Shown one piece after another: positions 1 through 15,249 of a stretch of 64,000 bases of DNA (the first letter of the stretch is position 1; every line of letters starts with the position of its first letter). Both the position numbers and the translations under genes were made by a program. The notes beneath the pieces were generated by a model. The model was given only the letters and a program-made list of their open reading frames with translations. It did not search any database and was not told the DNA's origin. This DNA comes from Halisarca cf. caerulea (lineage: Eukaryota > Porifera > Demospongiae > Chondrillida > Halisarcidae): positions 59,940-123,939 of the forward strand of contig CAUJGJ010000361.1 of assembly GCA_963170055.1 (NCBI GenBank), written 5' to 3'.

Positions 1-239
1 AAGAAACTTCATGTGTGTCCAATGAGAATGTGCGTGGTGCTAGTTACAAATATTGGTATTAGCACCAGCATATCCAACACTACACAAATACGCCCACAAT
101 AGTTAAGAAACTTCATTTGTGTCCACTTAGAATGTGCGTAGTGTTAGTGCCAAATATTGGTATTAGCACCAGCATATCCAACACTACACAAATACGCCCA
201 CAACACTTCAGAAACTTGATGTGTGTCCACTGGGAATGT

Positions 240-1487
240 GCGTGGTTCTAGTGCCAAATATTGGTATTAGCACCAGCATATCCAACACTACACAAATACG
301 CTTACAGCACTTCAGAAACTTCATGTGTGTCCACTGGGAATGTGCGTTGTGCTAGTGCCAAATATTAGTCTTAGCACCAGCATATGCAACACTACACAAA
401 TACGCCACCAGCACTTCAGAAAGGTCATGTGTGTCCACTGGGAATGTGCGTGGTGCTAGTTCCAAATATTGGTATTAGCACCAGCATATCCAACACTACA
501 CAAATACGCCCACAACACTTAAGAAAGGTCATGTGTGTCCACTGTGAATGTGCATGGTGCTAGTGCCAAATATTGGTATTAGCACCAGCATATCCAACAC
601 TACACAAATACGCCCACAACACTTCAGAAAGGTCATGTGTGTCCACTGGGAATGTGCGTGGTGCTAGTGCAAAATATTGGTATTACCACCGGCATATCCA
701 ACACTACACAAATACGCCCACAGCACTTCAGAAACTTAATGTGTGTCCACTGGGAATGTGCGTGGTGCTAGTGCCAAATATTGGTATTAGCACCAGGATA
801 TCCAACACTACACAAATACGCCCACAGCACTTCAGAAACTTAATGTGTGTCCACTGGGAATGTGCGTGGTTCTAGTGCCAAATATTGGTTTTAGCACCAG
901 CATATCCAACACTACACAAATACGCTTACAGCACTTCAGAAACTTCATGTGTGTCCACTGGGAATGTGCGTTGTGCTAGTGCCAAATATTAGTCTTAGCA
1001 CCAGCATATGCAACACTACACAAATACGCCACCAGCACTTCAGAAAGGTCATGTGTGTCCACTGGGAATGTGCGTGGTGCTAGTTCCAAATATTGGTATT
1101 AGCACCAGCATATCCAACACTACACAAATACGCCCACAACACTTAAGAAAGGTCATGTGTGTCCACTGTGAATGTGCATGGTGCTAGTGCCAAATATTGG
1201 TATTAGCACCAGCATATCCAACACTACACAAATACGCCCACAACACTTCAGAAAGGTCATGTGTGTCCACTGGGAATGTGCGTGGTGCTAGTGCAAAATA
1301 TTGGTATTACCACCGGCATATCCAACACTACACAAATACGCCCACAGCACTTCAGAAACTTAATGTGTGTCCACTGGGAATGTGCGTGGTGCTAGTGCCA
1401 AATATTGGTATTAGCACCAGGATATCCAACACTACACAAATACGCCCACAGCACTTCAGAAACTTAATGTGTGTCCACTGGGAATGT
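240..1487. repeat. Tandem duplication of a 6-monomer (624-bp) block
   Basis: Bases ~240-863 recur at ~864-1,487 with the same order of variant monomers (CGCTTACAGC, then ATATTAGTCTTAGC, then CGCCACCAGC, then CACTGTGAATGTGCATGG). The copies differ by only a few substitutions, for example TTGGTATTAG versus TTGGTTTTAG. This is the smallest clear higher-order unit in block I. Confidence 0.85.
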
Positions 1488-1802
1488 GCGTGGTTCTAGT
1501 GCCAAATATTGGTATTAGCACCAGCATATCCAACACTACACAAATACGCCCACAGCACTTCGGAAAGGTCATGTGTGTCCACTGGGAATGTGCGCGGTGC
1601 TAGTGTCAAATATTGGTATTAGCACCAGCATATCCAACACTACACAAATACGCCCACAGCACTTCAGAAAGGTCATGTGTGTCCACTGGGAATGTGCGTG
1701 GTTCTAGTGCCAAATATTGGTATTACCACCAGCATATCCAACACTACACAAATACGCCCACAGCACTTCAGAAAGGTCATGTGTGTCCACTGGGAATGTG
1801 CG

Positions 1803-1835
1803 TGGTGCTAGTGCCAAATATTGGTATTAGCACCA
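1803..1835 (+). other. Representative satellite hairpin (present once per monomer)
   Basis: In consensus monomers the arms TGGTGCTAGTGCCAA and TTGGTATTAGCACCA pair over 15 positions around a 3-nt ATA loop. Thirteen pairs are Watson-Crick and two are G.U when read as + strand RNA; on the opposite strand the two wobbles become C.A mismatches. The same dyad recurs about every 104 bp. Common variants (GGTTCTAG in the left arm, TTACCACC in the right arm) each add a mismatch, so many monomers form a weaker stem. No transcription evidence is visible. Confidence 0.7.
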
Positions 1836-2249
1836 GGATATCCAACACTACACAAATACGCCCACAGCACTTCAGAAACTTCATGTGTGTGCACTGGGTA
1901 TGTGCGTGGTGCTAGTGCCAAATATTGGTATTAGCACCAGCATATCCAACACTACACAAATACGCCCACAGCACTTCAGAAAGGTCATGTGTGTCCACTG
2001 GGAATGTGCATGGTGCTAGTGCCAAATATTGGAATTGGCACCAGCATATCCAACATTACACTAATACGCCCACAGCACTTCAGAAAGGTCATGTGTGACC
2101 ACTGGGAATGTGCGTGGTGCTAGTGCCAAATATTGGTATTAGCACCAGCATATCCAACACTACACAAATACGCCCACAGTAGTTAAGAAACTTCATGTGT
2201 GTCCACTGAGAATGTGCGTGGTGCTAGTTACAAATATTGGTATTTAAAC

Positions 2250-5090
2250 CAGCATATCCAACACTACACAAATACGCCCACAGCACTTCAGAAAGGTCAT
2301 GTGTGTCCACTGGGAATGTGCGTGGTTCTAGTGCCAAATATTGGTATTACCACCAGCATATCCAACACTACACAAATACGCCCACAGCACTTCAGAAAGG
2401 TCATGTGTGTCCACTGGGAATGTGCGTGGTTCTAGTGCCAAATATTGGTATTACCACCAGCATATCCAACACTACACAAATACGCCCACAGCACTTCAGA
2501 AAGGTCATGTGTGTCCACTGGGAATGTGCGTGGTGCTAGTGCCAAATATTGGTATTAGCACCAGCATATCCAACACTACACAAATACGCCCACAGCACTT
2601 CAGAAACTTCATGTGTGTGCACTGGGTATGTGCGTGGTGCTAGTGCCAAATATTGGTATTAGCACCAGCATATCCAACACTACACAAATACGCCCACAGC
2701 ACTTCAGAAAGGTCATGTGTGACCACTGGGAATGTGCGTGGTTCTAGTGCCAAATATTGTATTAGCACCAGCATATCCAACACTACACAAATACGCCCAC
2801 AGTAGTTAAGAAACTTCATGTGTGTCCACTGAGAATTTGCGTGGTGCTAGTTACAAATATTGGTATTAGCACCAGCATATCCAACACTACACAAATACGC
2901 CCACAGTAGTTAAGAAACTTCATTTGTGTCCACTTAGAATGTGCGTAGTGTTAGTGCCAAATATTGGTATTAGCACCAGCATATCCAACACTACACAAAT
3001 ACGCCCACAACACTTCAGAAACTTAATGTGTGTCCACTGGGAATGTGCGTGGTTCTAGTGCCAAATATTGGTATTAGCACCAGCATATCCAACACTACAC
3101 AAATACGCTTACAGCACTTCAGAAACTTCATGTGTGTCTACTGGGAATGTGCGTTGTGCTAGTGCCAAATATTAGTCTTAGCACCAGCATATGCAACACT
3201 ACACAAATACGCCCACAGCACTTCAGAAAGGTCATGTGTGTCCACTGGGAATGTGCATGGTGCTAGTGCCAAATATTGGTATTAGCACCAGCATATCCAA
3301 CACTACACAAATACGCCCACAACACTTCAGAAAGGTCATGTGTGTCCACTGGGAATGTGCGTGGTGCTAGTGCAAAATATTGGTATTACCACCGGCATAT
3401 CCAACACTACACAAATACGCCCACAGCACTTCAGAAACTTAATGTGTGTCCACTGGGAATGTGCGTGGTTCTAGTGCCAAATATTGGTATTAGCACCAGG
3501 ATATCCAACACTACACAAATACGCCCACAGCACTTCAGAAACTTAATGTGTGTCCACTGGGAATGTGCGTGGTTCTAGTGCCAAATATTGGTATTAGCAC
3601 CAGCATATCCAACACTACACAAATACGCCCACAGCACTTCGGAAAGGTCATGTGTGTCCACTGGGAATGTGCGCGGTGCTAGTGTCAAATATTGGTATTA
3701 GCACCAGCATATCCAACACTACACAAATACGCCCACAGCACTTCAGAAAGGTCATGTGTGTCCACTGGGAATGTGCGTGGTTCTAGTGCCAAATATTGGT
3801 ATTACCACCAGCATATCCAACACTACACAAATACGCCCACAGCACTTCAGAAAGGTCATGTGTGTCCACTGGGAATGTGCGTGGTGCTAGTGCCAAATAT
3901 TGGTATTAGCACCAGGATATCCAACACTACACAAATACGCCCACAGCACTTCAGAAACTTCATGTGTGTGCACTGGGTATGTGCGTGGTGCTAGTGCCAA
4001 ATATTGGTATTAGCACCAGCATATCCAACACTACACAAATACGCCCACAGCACTTCAGAAAGGTCATGTGTGTCCACTGGGAATGTGCATGGTGCTAGTG
4101 CCAAATATTGGAATTGGCACCAGCATATCCAACATTACACTAATACGCCCACAGCACTTCAGAAAGGTCATGTGTGACCACTGGGAATGTGCGTGGTGCT
4201 AGTGCCAAATATTGGTATTAGCACCAGCATATCCAACACTACACAAATACGCCCACAGTAGTTAAGAAACTTCATGTGTGTCCACTGAGAATGTGCGTGG
4301 TGCTAGTTACAAATATTGGTATTAGCACCAGCATATCCAACACTACACAAATACGCCCACAGTAGTTAAGAAACTTCATTTGTGTCCACTGGGAATGTGC
4401 GTGGTTCTAGTGCCAAATATTGGTATTAGCACCAGGATATCCAACACTACACAAATACGCCCACAGCACTTCAGAAACTTCATGTGTGTCCACTGGGAAT
4501 GTGCGTTGTGCTAGTGCTAAATATTAGTCTTAGCACCAGCATATCCAACACTACACAAATACGCCCACAACACTTCAGAAAGGTCATGTGTGTCCACTGG
4601 GAATGTGCATGGTGCTAGTGCCAAATATTGGTATTAGCACCAGCATATCCAACACTACACAAATACGCCCACAACACTTCAGAAACTTCATGTGTGTCCA
4701 CTGGGAATGTGCGTGGTGCTAGTGCAAAATATTGGTATTACCACCAGCATATCCAACACTACACAAATACGCCCAAAGCACTTCAGAAACTTAATGTGTG
4801 TCCACTGTGAATGTGCGTGGTTCTAGTGCCAAATATTGGTATTAGCACCAGGATATCCAACACTACACAAATACGCCCACAGCACTTCAGAAACTTCATG
4901 TGTGTCCACTGGGAATGTGCGTGGTGCTAGTGCCAAATATTGGTATTAGCACCAGCATATCCAACACTACACAAATACGCCCACAGCACTTCAGAAAGGT
5001 CATGTGTGTCCACTGGGAATGTGCGTGGTGCTAGTGCCAAATATTGGTATTAGCACCAGCATATCCAACACTACACAAATACGCCCACAG
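2250..5090. repeat. 2.8-kb satellite block, copy 1 of a 13,000-bp-offset pair
   Basis: The order of monomer variants, including the one-base deletion at 2,751-2,760, the TGCGCGGTGCTAGTGTC variant and the marker monomer at 4,110, is reproduced exactly 13,000 bp (125 monomers) downstream. Edges are estimated by eye to within about one monomer. Confidence 0.8.
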
Positions 5091-8000
5091 CACTTCAGAA
5101 AGGTCATGTGTGTCCACTGGGAATGTGCGTGGTTCTAGTGCCAAATATTGGTATTACCACCAGCATATCCAACACTACACAAATACGCCCACAGCACTTC
5201 AGAAAGGTCATGTGTGTCCACTGGGAATGTGCGTGGTGCTAGTGCCAAATATTGGTATTAGCACCAGCATATCCAACACTACACAAATACGCCCACAGCA
5301 CTTCAGAAACTTCATGTGTGTGCACAGGGTATGTGCGTGGTGCTAGTGCCAAATATTGGTATTAGCACCAGCATATCCAACACTACACAAATACGCCCAC
5401 AGCACTTCAGAAAGGTCATGTGTGTCCACTGGGAATGTGCATGGTGCTAGTGCCAAATATTGGTATTAGCACCAGCATATCCAACACTACACAAATACGC
5501 CCACAGCACTTCAGAAAGGTAATGTGTGTCTACTGGGAATGTGCGTGGTGCTAGTGCAAAATATTGGTATTTACACCAGCATATCCAACACTACACAAAT
5601 ACGCCCACAGCACTTCAGTAAGGTCATGTGTGTCCACTGGGAATGTGCATGGTGCTAGTGCCAAATATTGGTATTAGCACCAGCATATCCAACACTACAC
5701 AAATACGCCCACAGCACTTCAGAAACTTCATGTGTGTCCACTGGGAATGTGCGTGGTGCTAGTACCAAATATTGGTATTAGCACCAGCATATCCAACACT
5801 ACACAAATACGCCCACAGCACTTCAGAAAGGTCATGTGTGTCCACAGGGAATGTGCGTGGTGCTAGTGCCAAATATTGGTATTAGCACCAGCATATCCAA
5901 CACTACACAAATACGCCCACAGCACTTCAGAAAGGTCATGTGTGTCCACTGGGAATGTGCGTGGTTCTAGTGCCAAATATTGGTATTACCACCAGCATAT
6001 CCAACACTACACAAATACGCCCACAGCACTTCAAAAAGGTCATGTGTGTCCACTGGGAATGTGCGTGGTGCTAGTGCCAAATATTGGTATTAGCACCAGC
6101 ATATCCAACACTACACAAATACGCCCACAGCACTTCAGAAACTTCATGTGTGTGCACAGGGTATGTGCGTGGTGCTAGTGCCAAATATTGGTATTAGCAC
6201 CAGCATATCCAACACTACACAAATACGCCCACAGCACTTCAGAAAGGTCATGTGTGTCCACTGGGAATGTGCATGGTGCTAGTGCCAAATATTGGTATTA
6301 GCACCAGCATATCCAACACTACACAAATACGCCCACAGCACTTCAGAAAGGTAAAGTGTGTCTACTGGGAATGTGCGTGGTGCTAGTGCCAAATATTGGT
6401 ATTTACACCAGCATATCCAACACTACACAAATACGCCCACAGCACTTCAGAAAGGTCATGTGTGTCCACTGGGAATGTGCGTGGTGCTAGTGCCAAATAT
6501 TGGTATTAGCACCAGCATATCCAACACTACACAAATACGCCCACAGCACTTCAGAAAGGTCATGTGTGTCAACTGGGAATTTGCGTGGTTCTAGTGCCAA
6601 ATATTGGTATTTACACCAGCATATCCAACACTACACAAATACGCCCACAGCACTTCAGAAAGGTCATGTGTGTCCACTGGGAATGTGCGTGGTTCTAGTG
6701 CCAAATATTGGTATTACCACCAGCATATCCAACACTACACAAATACGCCCACAGCACTTCAGAAAGGTCATGTGTGTCCACTGGGAATGTGCGTGGTGCT
6801 AATGCCAAATATTGGTATTAGCACCAGCATATCCAACACTACACAAATACGCCCACAGCACTTCAGAAACTTCATGTGTGTGCACAGGGTATGTGCGTGG
6901 TGCTAGTGCCAAATATTGGTATTAGCACCAGCATATCCAACACTACACAAATACGCCCACAGCACTTCAGAAAGGTCATGTGTGTCCACTTGGAATGTGC
7001 ATGGTGCTAGTGCCAAATATTGGTATTAGCACCAGCATATCCAACACTACACAAATACGCCCACAGCACTTCAGAAACTTCATGTGTGTCCACTGGGAAT
7101 GTGCGTGGTGCTAGTGCCAAATATTGGTATTAGCACCAGCATATCCAACACTACACAAATACGCCCACAGCACTTCAGAAAGGTCATGTGTGTCCACTGG
7201 GAATGTGCGTGGTGCTAGTGCCAAATATTGGTATTAGCACCAGCATATGCAACACTACACAAATACGCCCACAGCACTTCAGAAAGGTCATGTGTGTCAA
7301 CTGGGAATTTGCGTGGTTCTAGTGCCAAATATTGGTATTTACACCAGCATATCCAACACTACACAAATACGCCCACAGCACTTCAGAAAGGTCATGTGTG
7401 TCCACTGGGAATGTGCGTGGTTCTAGTGCCAAATATTGGTATTACCACCAGCATATCCAACACTACACAAATACGCCCACAGCACTTCAGAAAGGTCATG
7501 TGTGTCCACTGGGAATGTGCGTGGTGCTAATGCCAAATATTGGTATTAGCACCAGCATATCCAACACTACACAAATACGCCCACAGCACTTCAGAAACTT
7601 CATGTGTGTGCACAGGGTATGTGCGTGGTGCTAGTGCCAAATATTGGTATTAGCACCAGCATATCCAACACTACACAAATACGCCCACAGCACTTCAGAA
7701 AGGTCATGTGTGTCCACTTGGAATGTGCGTGGTGCTAGTGCCAAATATTGGTATTAGCACCAGCATATCCAACACTACACAAATACGCCCACAGTAGTTA
7801 AGAAACTTCATGTGTGTCCACTGAGAATGTGCGTGGTGCTAGTTACAAATATTGGTATTTGCACCAGCATATCCAACACTACATATATACGCCCACAGTA
7901 GTTAAGAAACTTCATTTGTGTCCACTGGGAATGAGCGTAGTGCTATTGCCAAATATTGGTATTAGCACCAGCATATCCAACACTACACAAATACGCCCAC

Positions 8001-9519
8001 AACAGTTCAGAAACTTAATGTGTGTCCACTGGGAATGTGCGTGTTTCTAGTGCCAAATATTGGTATTAGCACCAACATATCCAACACTACACAAATACGC
8101 CTACAGCACTTCAGAAACTTCATGTGTGTCCACTGGGAATGTGCGTTGTGCTAGTGCCAAATATTAGTCTTAGCACCAGCATATGCAACACTACACAAAT
8201 ACGCCCACAGCACTTCAGAAAGGTCATGTGTGTCAACTGGGAATGTGCGTGGTTCTAGTGCCAAATATTGGTATTTACACCAACATATCCAACACTACAC
8301 AAATACGCCCACAGCACTTCAGAAAGGTCATGTGTGTCCACTGGGAATGTGCGTGGTTCTAGTGCCAAATATTGGTATTACCACCAGCATATCCAACACT
8401 ACACAAATACGCCCACAGCACTTCAGAAAGGTCATGTGTGTCCACTGGGAATGTGCGTGGTGCTAGTGCCAAATATTGGTATTAGCACCAGCATATCCAA
8501 CACTACACAAATACGCCCACAGCACTTCAGAAACTTCATGTATGTGCACTGGGTATGTGCGTGGTGCTAGTGCCAAATATTGGTATTAGCACCAGCATAT
8601 CCAACACTACACAAATACGCCCACAGCACTTCAGAAAGGTCATGTGTGTCAACTGGGAATGTGCGTGGTTCTAGTGCCAAATATTGGTGTTTACACCAGC
8701 ATATCCAACACTACACAAATACGCCCACAGCACTTCAGAAACTTCATGTGTGTGCACTGGGAATGTGCTTGGTGCTAGTGCCAAATATTGGTATTAGAAC
8801 CAGCATATCCAACACTACACAAATACGCCCACAGCACTTCAGAAAGGTCATGTGTGTCCACTGGGAATGTGCGTGGTGCTAGTGCCAAATATTGGTATTA
8901 GAACCAACATATCCAACTTTACACAAATACGTCCACAGTAGTTAAGAAACTTCATGTTTGTCCACTGGGAATGTGCGTGATGCTAGTGCCAAATATTGGT
9001 ATTAGCAACAGCATATCCAACACTACAAAAATACGCCCACAGCACTTCAGAAACTTCATGTGTGTCCACTGGGAATGTGCGTGGTGCTAGTGCCAAATAT
9101 TGGTATTAGCACCAGCATATCCAACACTACACAAATACGCCCACAGTAGTTAAGAAACTTCATGTGTGTCCACTGAGAATGTGCGTGGTGCTAGTTACAA
9201 ATATTGGTATTAGCACCAGCATATCCAACACTACACAAATACGCCCACAGTAGTTAAGAAACTTCATTTGTGTCCACTTAGAATGTGCGTAGTGTTAGTG
9301 CCAAATATTGGTATTAGCACCAACATATCCAACACTACACAAATACGCCCACAACACTTCAGAAACTTGATGTGTGTCCACTGGGAATGTGCGTGGTTCT
9401 AGTGCCAAATATTGGTATTAGCACCAGCATATCCAACACTACACAAATACGCTTACAGCACTTCAGAAACTTCATGTGTGTCCACTGGGAATGTGCGTTG
9501 TGCTAGTGCCAAATATTAG

Positions 9520-12500
9520 TCTTAGCACCAGCATATGCAACACTACACAAATACGCCCACAGCACTTCAGAAAGGTCATGTGTGTCCACTGGGAATGTGC
9601 ATGGTGCTAGTGCCAAATATTGGAATTGGCACCAGCATATCCAACATTACACTAATACGCCCACAGCACTTCAGAAAGGTCATGTGTGACCACTGGGAAT
9701 GTGCGTGGTGCTAGTGCCAAATATTGGTATTAGCACCAGCATATCCAACACTACACAAATAAGCCCACAGTAGTTAAGAAACTTCATGTGTGTCCACTGA
9801 GAATGTGCGTGGTGCTAGTTACAAATATTGGTATTAGCACCAGCATATCCAACACTACACAAATACGCCCACAGTAGTTAAGAAACTTCATTTGTGTCCA
9901 CTGGGAATGTGCGTGGTTCTAGTGCCAAATATTGGTATTAGCACCAGGATATCCAACACTACACAAATACGCCCACAGCACTTCAGAAACTTCATGTGTG
10001 TCCACTGGGAATGTGCGTTGTGCTAGTGCTAAATATTAGTCTTAGCACCAGCATATCCAACACTACACAAATACGCCCACAACACTTCAGAAAGGTCATG
10101 TGTGTCCACTGGGAAAGTGCATGGTGCTAGTGCCAAATATTGGTATTAGCACCAGCATATCCAACACTACACAAATACGCCCACAGCACTTCAGAAACTT
10201 AATGTGTGTCCACTGGGAATGTGCGTGGTTCTAGTGCCAAATATTGGTATTAGCACCAGGATATCCAACACTACACAAATACGCCCACAGCACTTCAGAA
10301 ACTTCATGTGTGTCCACTGGGAATGTGCGTGGTTCTAGTGCCAAATATTGGTATTACCACCAGCATATCCAACACTACACAAATACGCCCACAGCACTTC
10401 AGAAAGGTCATGTGTGTCCACTGGGAATGTGCGTGGTGCTAGTGCCAAATATTGGTATTAGCGCCAGCATATCCAACACTACACAAATACGCCCACAGCA
10501 CTTCAGAAAGGTCATGTGTGTCCACTGGGAATGTGCGTGGTTCTAGTGCCAAATATTGGTATTACCACCAGCATATCCAACACTACACAAATACGCCCAC
10601 AGCACTTCAGAAAGGTCATGTGTGTCCACTGGGAATGTGCGTGGTGCTAGTGCCAAATATTGGTATTAGCACCAGCATATCCAACACTACATAAATACGC
10701 CCACAACACTTCAGAAACTTGATGTGTGTCCACTGGGAATGTGCGTGGTTCTAGTGCCAAATATTGGTATTAGCACCAGCATATCCAACACTACACAAAT
10801 ACGCTTACAGCACTTCAGAAACTTCATGTGTGTCCACTGGGAATGTGCGTTGTGCTAGTGCCAAATATTAGTCTTAGCACCAGCATATGCAACACTACAC
10901 AAATACGCCCACAACACTTCAGAAAGGTCATGTGTGTCCACTGGGAATGTGCGTGGTGCTAGTTCCAAATATTGGTATTAGCACCAGCATATCCAACACT
11001 ACACAAATACGCCCACAACACTTCAGAAAGGTCATGTGTGTCCACTGGGAATGTGCATGGTGCTAGTGCAAAATATTGGTATTACCACCGGCATATCCAA
11101 CACTACACAAATACGCCCACAGCACTTCAGAAACTTAATGTGTGTCCACTGGGAATGTGCGTGGTGCTAGTGCCAAATATTGGTATTAGCACCAGGATAT
11201 CCAACACTACACAAATACGCCCACAGCACTTCAGAAACTTAATGTGTGTCCACTGGGAATGTGCGTGGTTCTAGTGCCAAATATTGGTATTAGCACCAGC
11301 ATATCCAACACTACACAAATACGCCCACAGCACTTCGGAAAGGTCATGTGTGTCCACTGGGAATGTGCGCGGTGCTAGTGTCAAATATTGGTATTAGCAC
11401 CAGCATATCCAACACTACACAAATACGCCCACAGCACTTCAGAAAGGTCATGTGTGTCCACTGGGAATGTGCGTGGTTCTAGTGCCAAATATTGGTATTA
11501 CCACCAGCATATCCAACACTACACAAATACGCCCACAGCACTTCAGAAAGGTCATGTGTGTCCACTGGGAATGTGCGTGGTGCTAGTGCCAAATATTGGT
11601 ATTAGCACCAGGATATCCAACACTACACAAATACGCCCACAGCACTTCAGAAACTTCATGTGTGTGCACTGGGTATGTGCGTGGTGCTAGTGCCAAATAT
11701 TGGTATTAGCACCAGCATATCCAACACTACACAAATACGCCCACAGCACTTCAGAAAGGTCATGTGTGTCCACTGGGAATGTGCATGGTGCTAGTGCCAA
11801 ATATTGGAATTGGCACCAGCATATCCAACATTACACTAATACGCCCACAGCACTTCAGAAAGATCATGTGTGACCACTGGGAATGTGCGTGGTGCTAGTG
11901 CCAAATATTGGTATTAGCACCAGCATATCCAACACTACACAAATACGCCCACAGTAGTTAAGAAACTTCATGTGTGTCCACTGAGAATGTGCGTGGTGCT
12001 AGTTACAAATATTGGTATTAGCACCAGCATATCCAACACTACACAAATACGCCCACAGTAGTTAAGAAACTTCATTTGTGTCCACTGGGAATGTGCGTGG
12101 TTCTAGTGCCAAATATTGGTATTAGCACCAGGATATCCAACACTACACAAATACTCCCACAGCACTTCAGAAACTTCATGTGTGTCCACTGGGAATGTGC
12201 GTTGTGCTAGTGCTAAATATTAGTCTTAGCACCAGCATATCCAACACTACACAAATACGCCCACAACACTTCAGAAAGGTCATGTGTGTCCACTGGGAAT
12301 GTGCATGGTGCTAGTGCCAAATATTGGTATTAGCACCAGCATATCCAACACTACACAAATACGCCCACAGCACTTCAGAAACTTAATGTGTGTCCACTGG
12401 GAATGTGCGTGGTTCTAGTGCCAAATATTGGTATTAGCACCAGGATATCCAACACTACACAAATACGCCCACAGCACTTCAGAAACTTCATGTGTGTCCA

Positions 12501-12879
12501 CTGGGAATGTGCGTGGTTCTAGTGCCAAATATTGGTATTACCACCAGCATATCCAACACTACACAAATACGCCCACAGCACTTCAGAAAGGTCATGTGTG
12601 TCCACTGGGAATGTGCGTGGTGCTAGTGCCAAATATTGGTATTAGCGCCAGCATATCCAACACTACACAAATACGCCCACAGCACTTCAGAAAGGTCATG
12701 TGTGTCCACTGGGAATGTGCGTGGTTCTAGTGCCAAATATTGGTATTACCACCAGCATATCCAACACTACACAAATACGCCCACAGCACTTCAGAAAGGT
12801 CATGTGTGTCCACTGGGAATGTGCGTGGTGCTAGTGCCAAATATTGGTATTAGCACCAGCATATCCAACACTACATAAA
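9520..12879. repeat. 21-monomer (2,184-bp) offset duplication
   Basis: Bases ~9,520-10,695 correspond to ~11,704-12,879 at a constant offset of 2,184. Shared unusual variants include ATTAGCGCCAGC, CACTACATAAATACG, the GCTAAATATTAGTCTTAG monomer and the marker monomer (9,622 and 11,806). Identity looks near 99% by eye. Confidence 0.8.
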
Positions 12880-15249
12880 TACGCCCACAGCACTTCAGAA
12901 ACTTCATGTGTGTGCACAGGGTATGTATGTGGTGCTAGTGCCAAATATTGGTATTAGCACCAGCATATCCAACACTACACAAATACGCCCACAGCACTTC
13001 AGAAACTTCATGTGTGTCCACTGGGAATGTGCATGGTGCTAGTGCCAAATATTGGTATTAGCACCAGCATATCCAACACTACACAAATACGCCCACAGCA
13101 CTTCAGAAAGGTAATGTGTGTCTACTGGGAATGTGCGTGGTGCTAGTGCCAAATATTGGTAATTACACCAGCATATCCAACACTACACAAATACGCCCAC
13201 AGCAGTTCAGTAAGGTTATGTGTGTCCACTGGGAATGTGCATGGTGCTAGTGCCAAATATTGGTATTAGCACCAGCATATCCAACACTACACAAATACGC
13301 CCACAGCACTTCAGAAACTTCATGTGTGTCCACTGGGAATGTGCGTGGTGCTAGTGCCAAATATTGGTATTAGCACCAGCATATCCAACACTACACAAAT
13401 ACGCCCACAGCACTTCAGAAAGGTCATGTGTGTCCACTGGGAATGTGCGTGGTGCTAGTGCCAAATATTGGTATTAGCACCAGCATATCCAACACTACAC
13501 AAATACGCCCACAGCACTTCAGAAAGGTCATGTGTGTCAACTGGTAATTTGCGTGGTTCTAGTGCCAAATATTGGTATTTACACCAGCATATCCAACACT
13601 ACACAAATACGCCCACAGCACTTCAGAAAGGTCATGTGTGTCCACTGGGAATGTGCGTGGTTCTAGTGCCAAATATTGGTATTACCACCAGCATATCCAA
13701 CACTACACAAATACGCCCACAGCACTTCAGAAAGGTCATGTGTGTCCACTGGGAATGTGCGTGGTGCTAGTGCCAAATATTGGTATTAGCACCAAGCTTA
13801 TCCAACACTACACAAATACGCCCACAGCACTTGAGAAAGGTCATGTGTGTCCACTGGGAATGTGCGTGGTGCTAGTGCCAAATATTGGTATTAGCACCAG
13901 CATATCCAACACTACACTAATACGCCCACTGCACTTCAGAAAGGTCATGTGTGTCCACTGGGAATGTGCGTGGTGCTAGTGCCAAATATTGGTATTAGCA
14001 CCAGCATATCCAAAACTACACAAATACGCCCACAGCACTTCAGAAAGGTCATGTGTGTCCACTTGGAATGTGCGTGGTGCTAATGCCAAATATTGGTATT
14101 AGCACCAGCATATCCAACACTACACAAATACGCCCACAGTAGTTAAGAAACTTAATGTGTGTCCACTGAGAATGTGCGTGGTGCTAGTTACAAATATTGG
14201 TATTTGCACCAGCATATCCAACACTACATATATACGCCCACAGTAGTTAAGAAACTTCATTTGTGTCCACTGGGAATGAGCGTAGTGCTATTTCCAAATA
14301 TTGGTATTAGCACCAGCATATCCAACACTACACAAATACGCCCACAACAGTTCAGAAACTTAATGTGTGTCCACTGGGAATGTGCGTGTTTCTAGTGCCA
14401 AATATTGGTATTAGCACCAACATATCCAACACTACACAAATACGCCCACAGCACTTCAGAAACTTCATGTGTGTCCACTGGGAATGTGCGTTGTGCTAGT
14501 GCAAAATATTGGTATTACCACCGGCATATCCAACACTACACAAATACGCCCACAGCACTTCAGAAACTTAATGTGTGTCCACTGGGAATGTGCGTGGTTC
14601 TAGTGCCAAATATTGGTATTAGCACCAGGATATCCAACACTACACAAATACGCCCACAGCACTTCAGAAACTTAATGTGTGTCCACTGGGAATGTGCGTG
14701 GTTCTAGTGCCAAATATTGGTATTAGCACCAGCATATCCAACACTACACAAATACGCCCACAGCACTTCGGAAAGGTCATGTGTGTCCACTGGGAATGTG
14801 CGTGGTGCTAGTGTCAAATATTGGTATTAGCACCAGCATATCCAACACTACACAAATACGCCCACAGCACTTCAGAAAGGTCATTTGTGTCCACTGGGAA
14901 TGTGCGTGGTTCTAGTGCCAAATATTGGTATTACCACCAGTATATCCAACACTACACAAATACGCCCACAGCACTTCAGAAAGGTCATGTGTGTCCACTG
15001 GGAATGTGCGTGGTGCTAGTGCCAAATATTGGTATTAGCACCAGGATATCCAACACTACACAAATACGCCCACAGCCCCTAAGAAACTTAATTTGTGTCC
15101 ACCGGGAATGTGCGTGGTTCTAGTGCCAAATATTGGTATTAGCACCAGCATATCCAACACTACACAAATACGCCCACAGCACTTCGGAAAGGTCATGTGT
15201 GTCAACTGGGAATTTGCGTGGTTCTAGTGCCAAATATTGGTATTTACAC

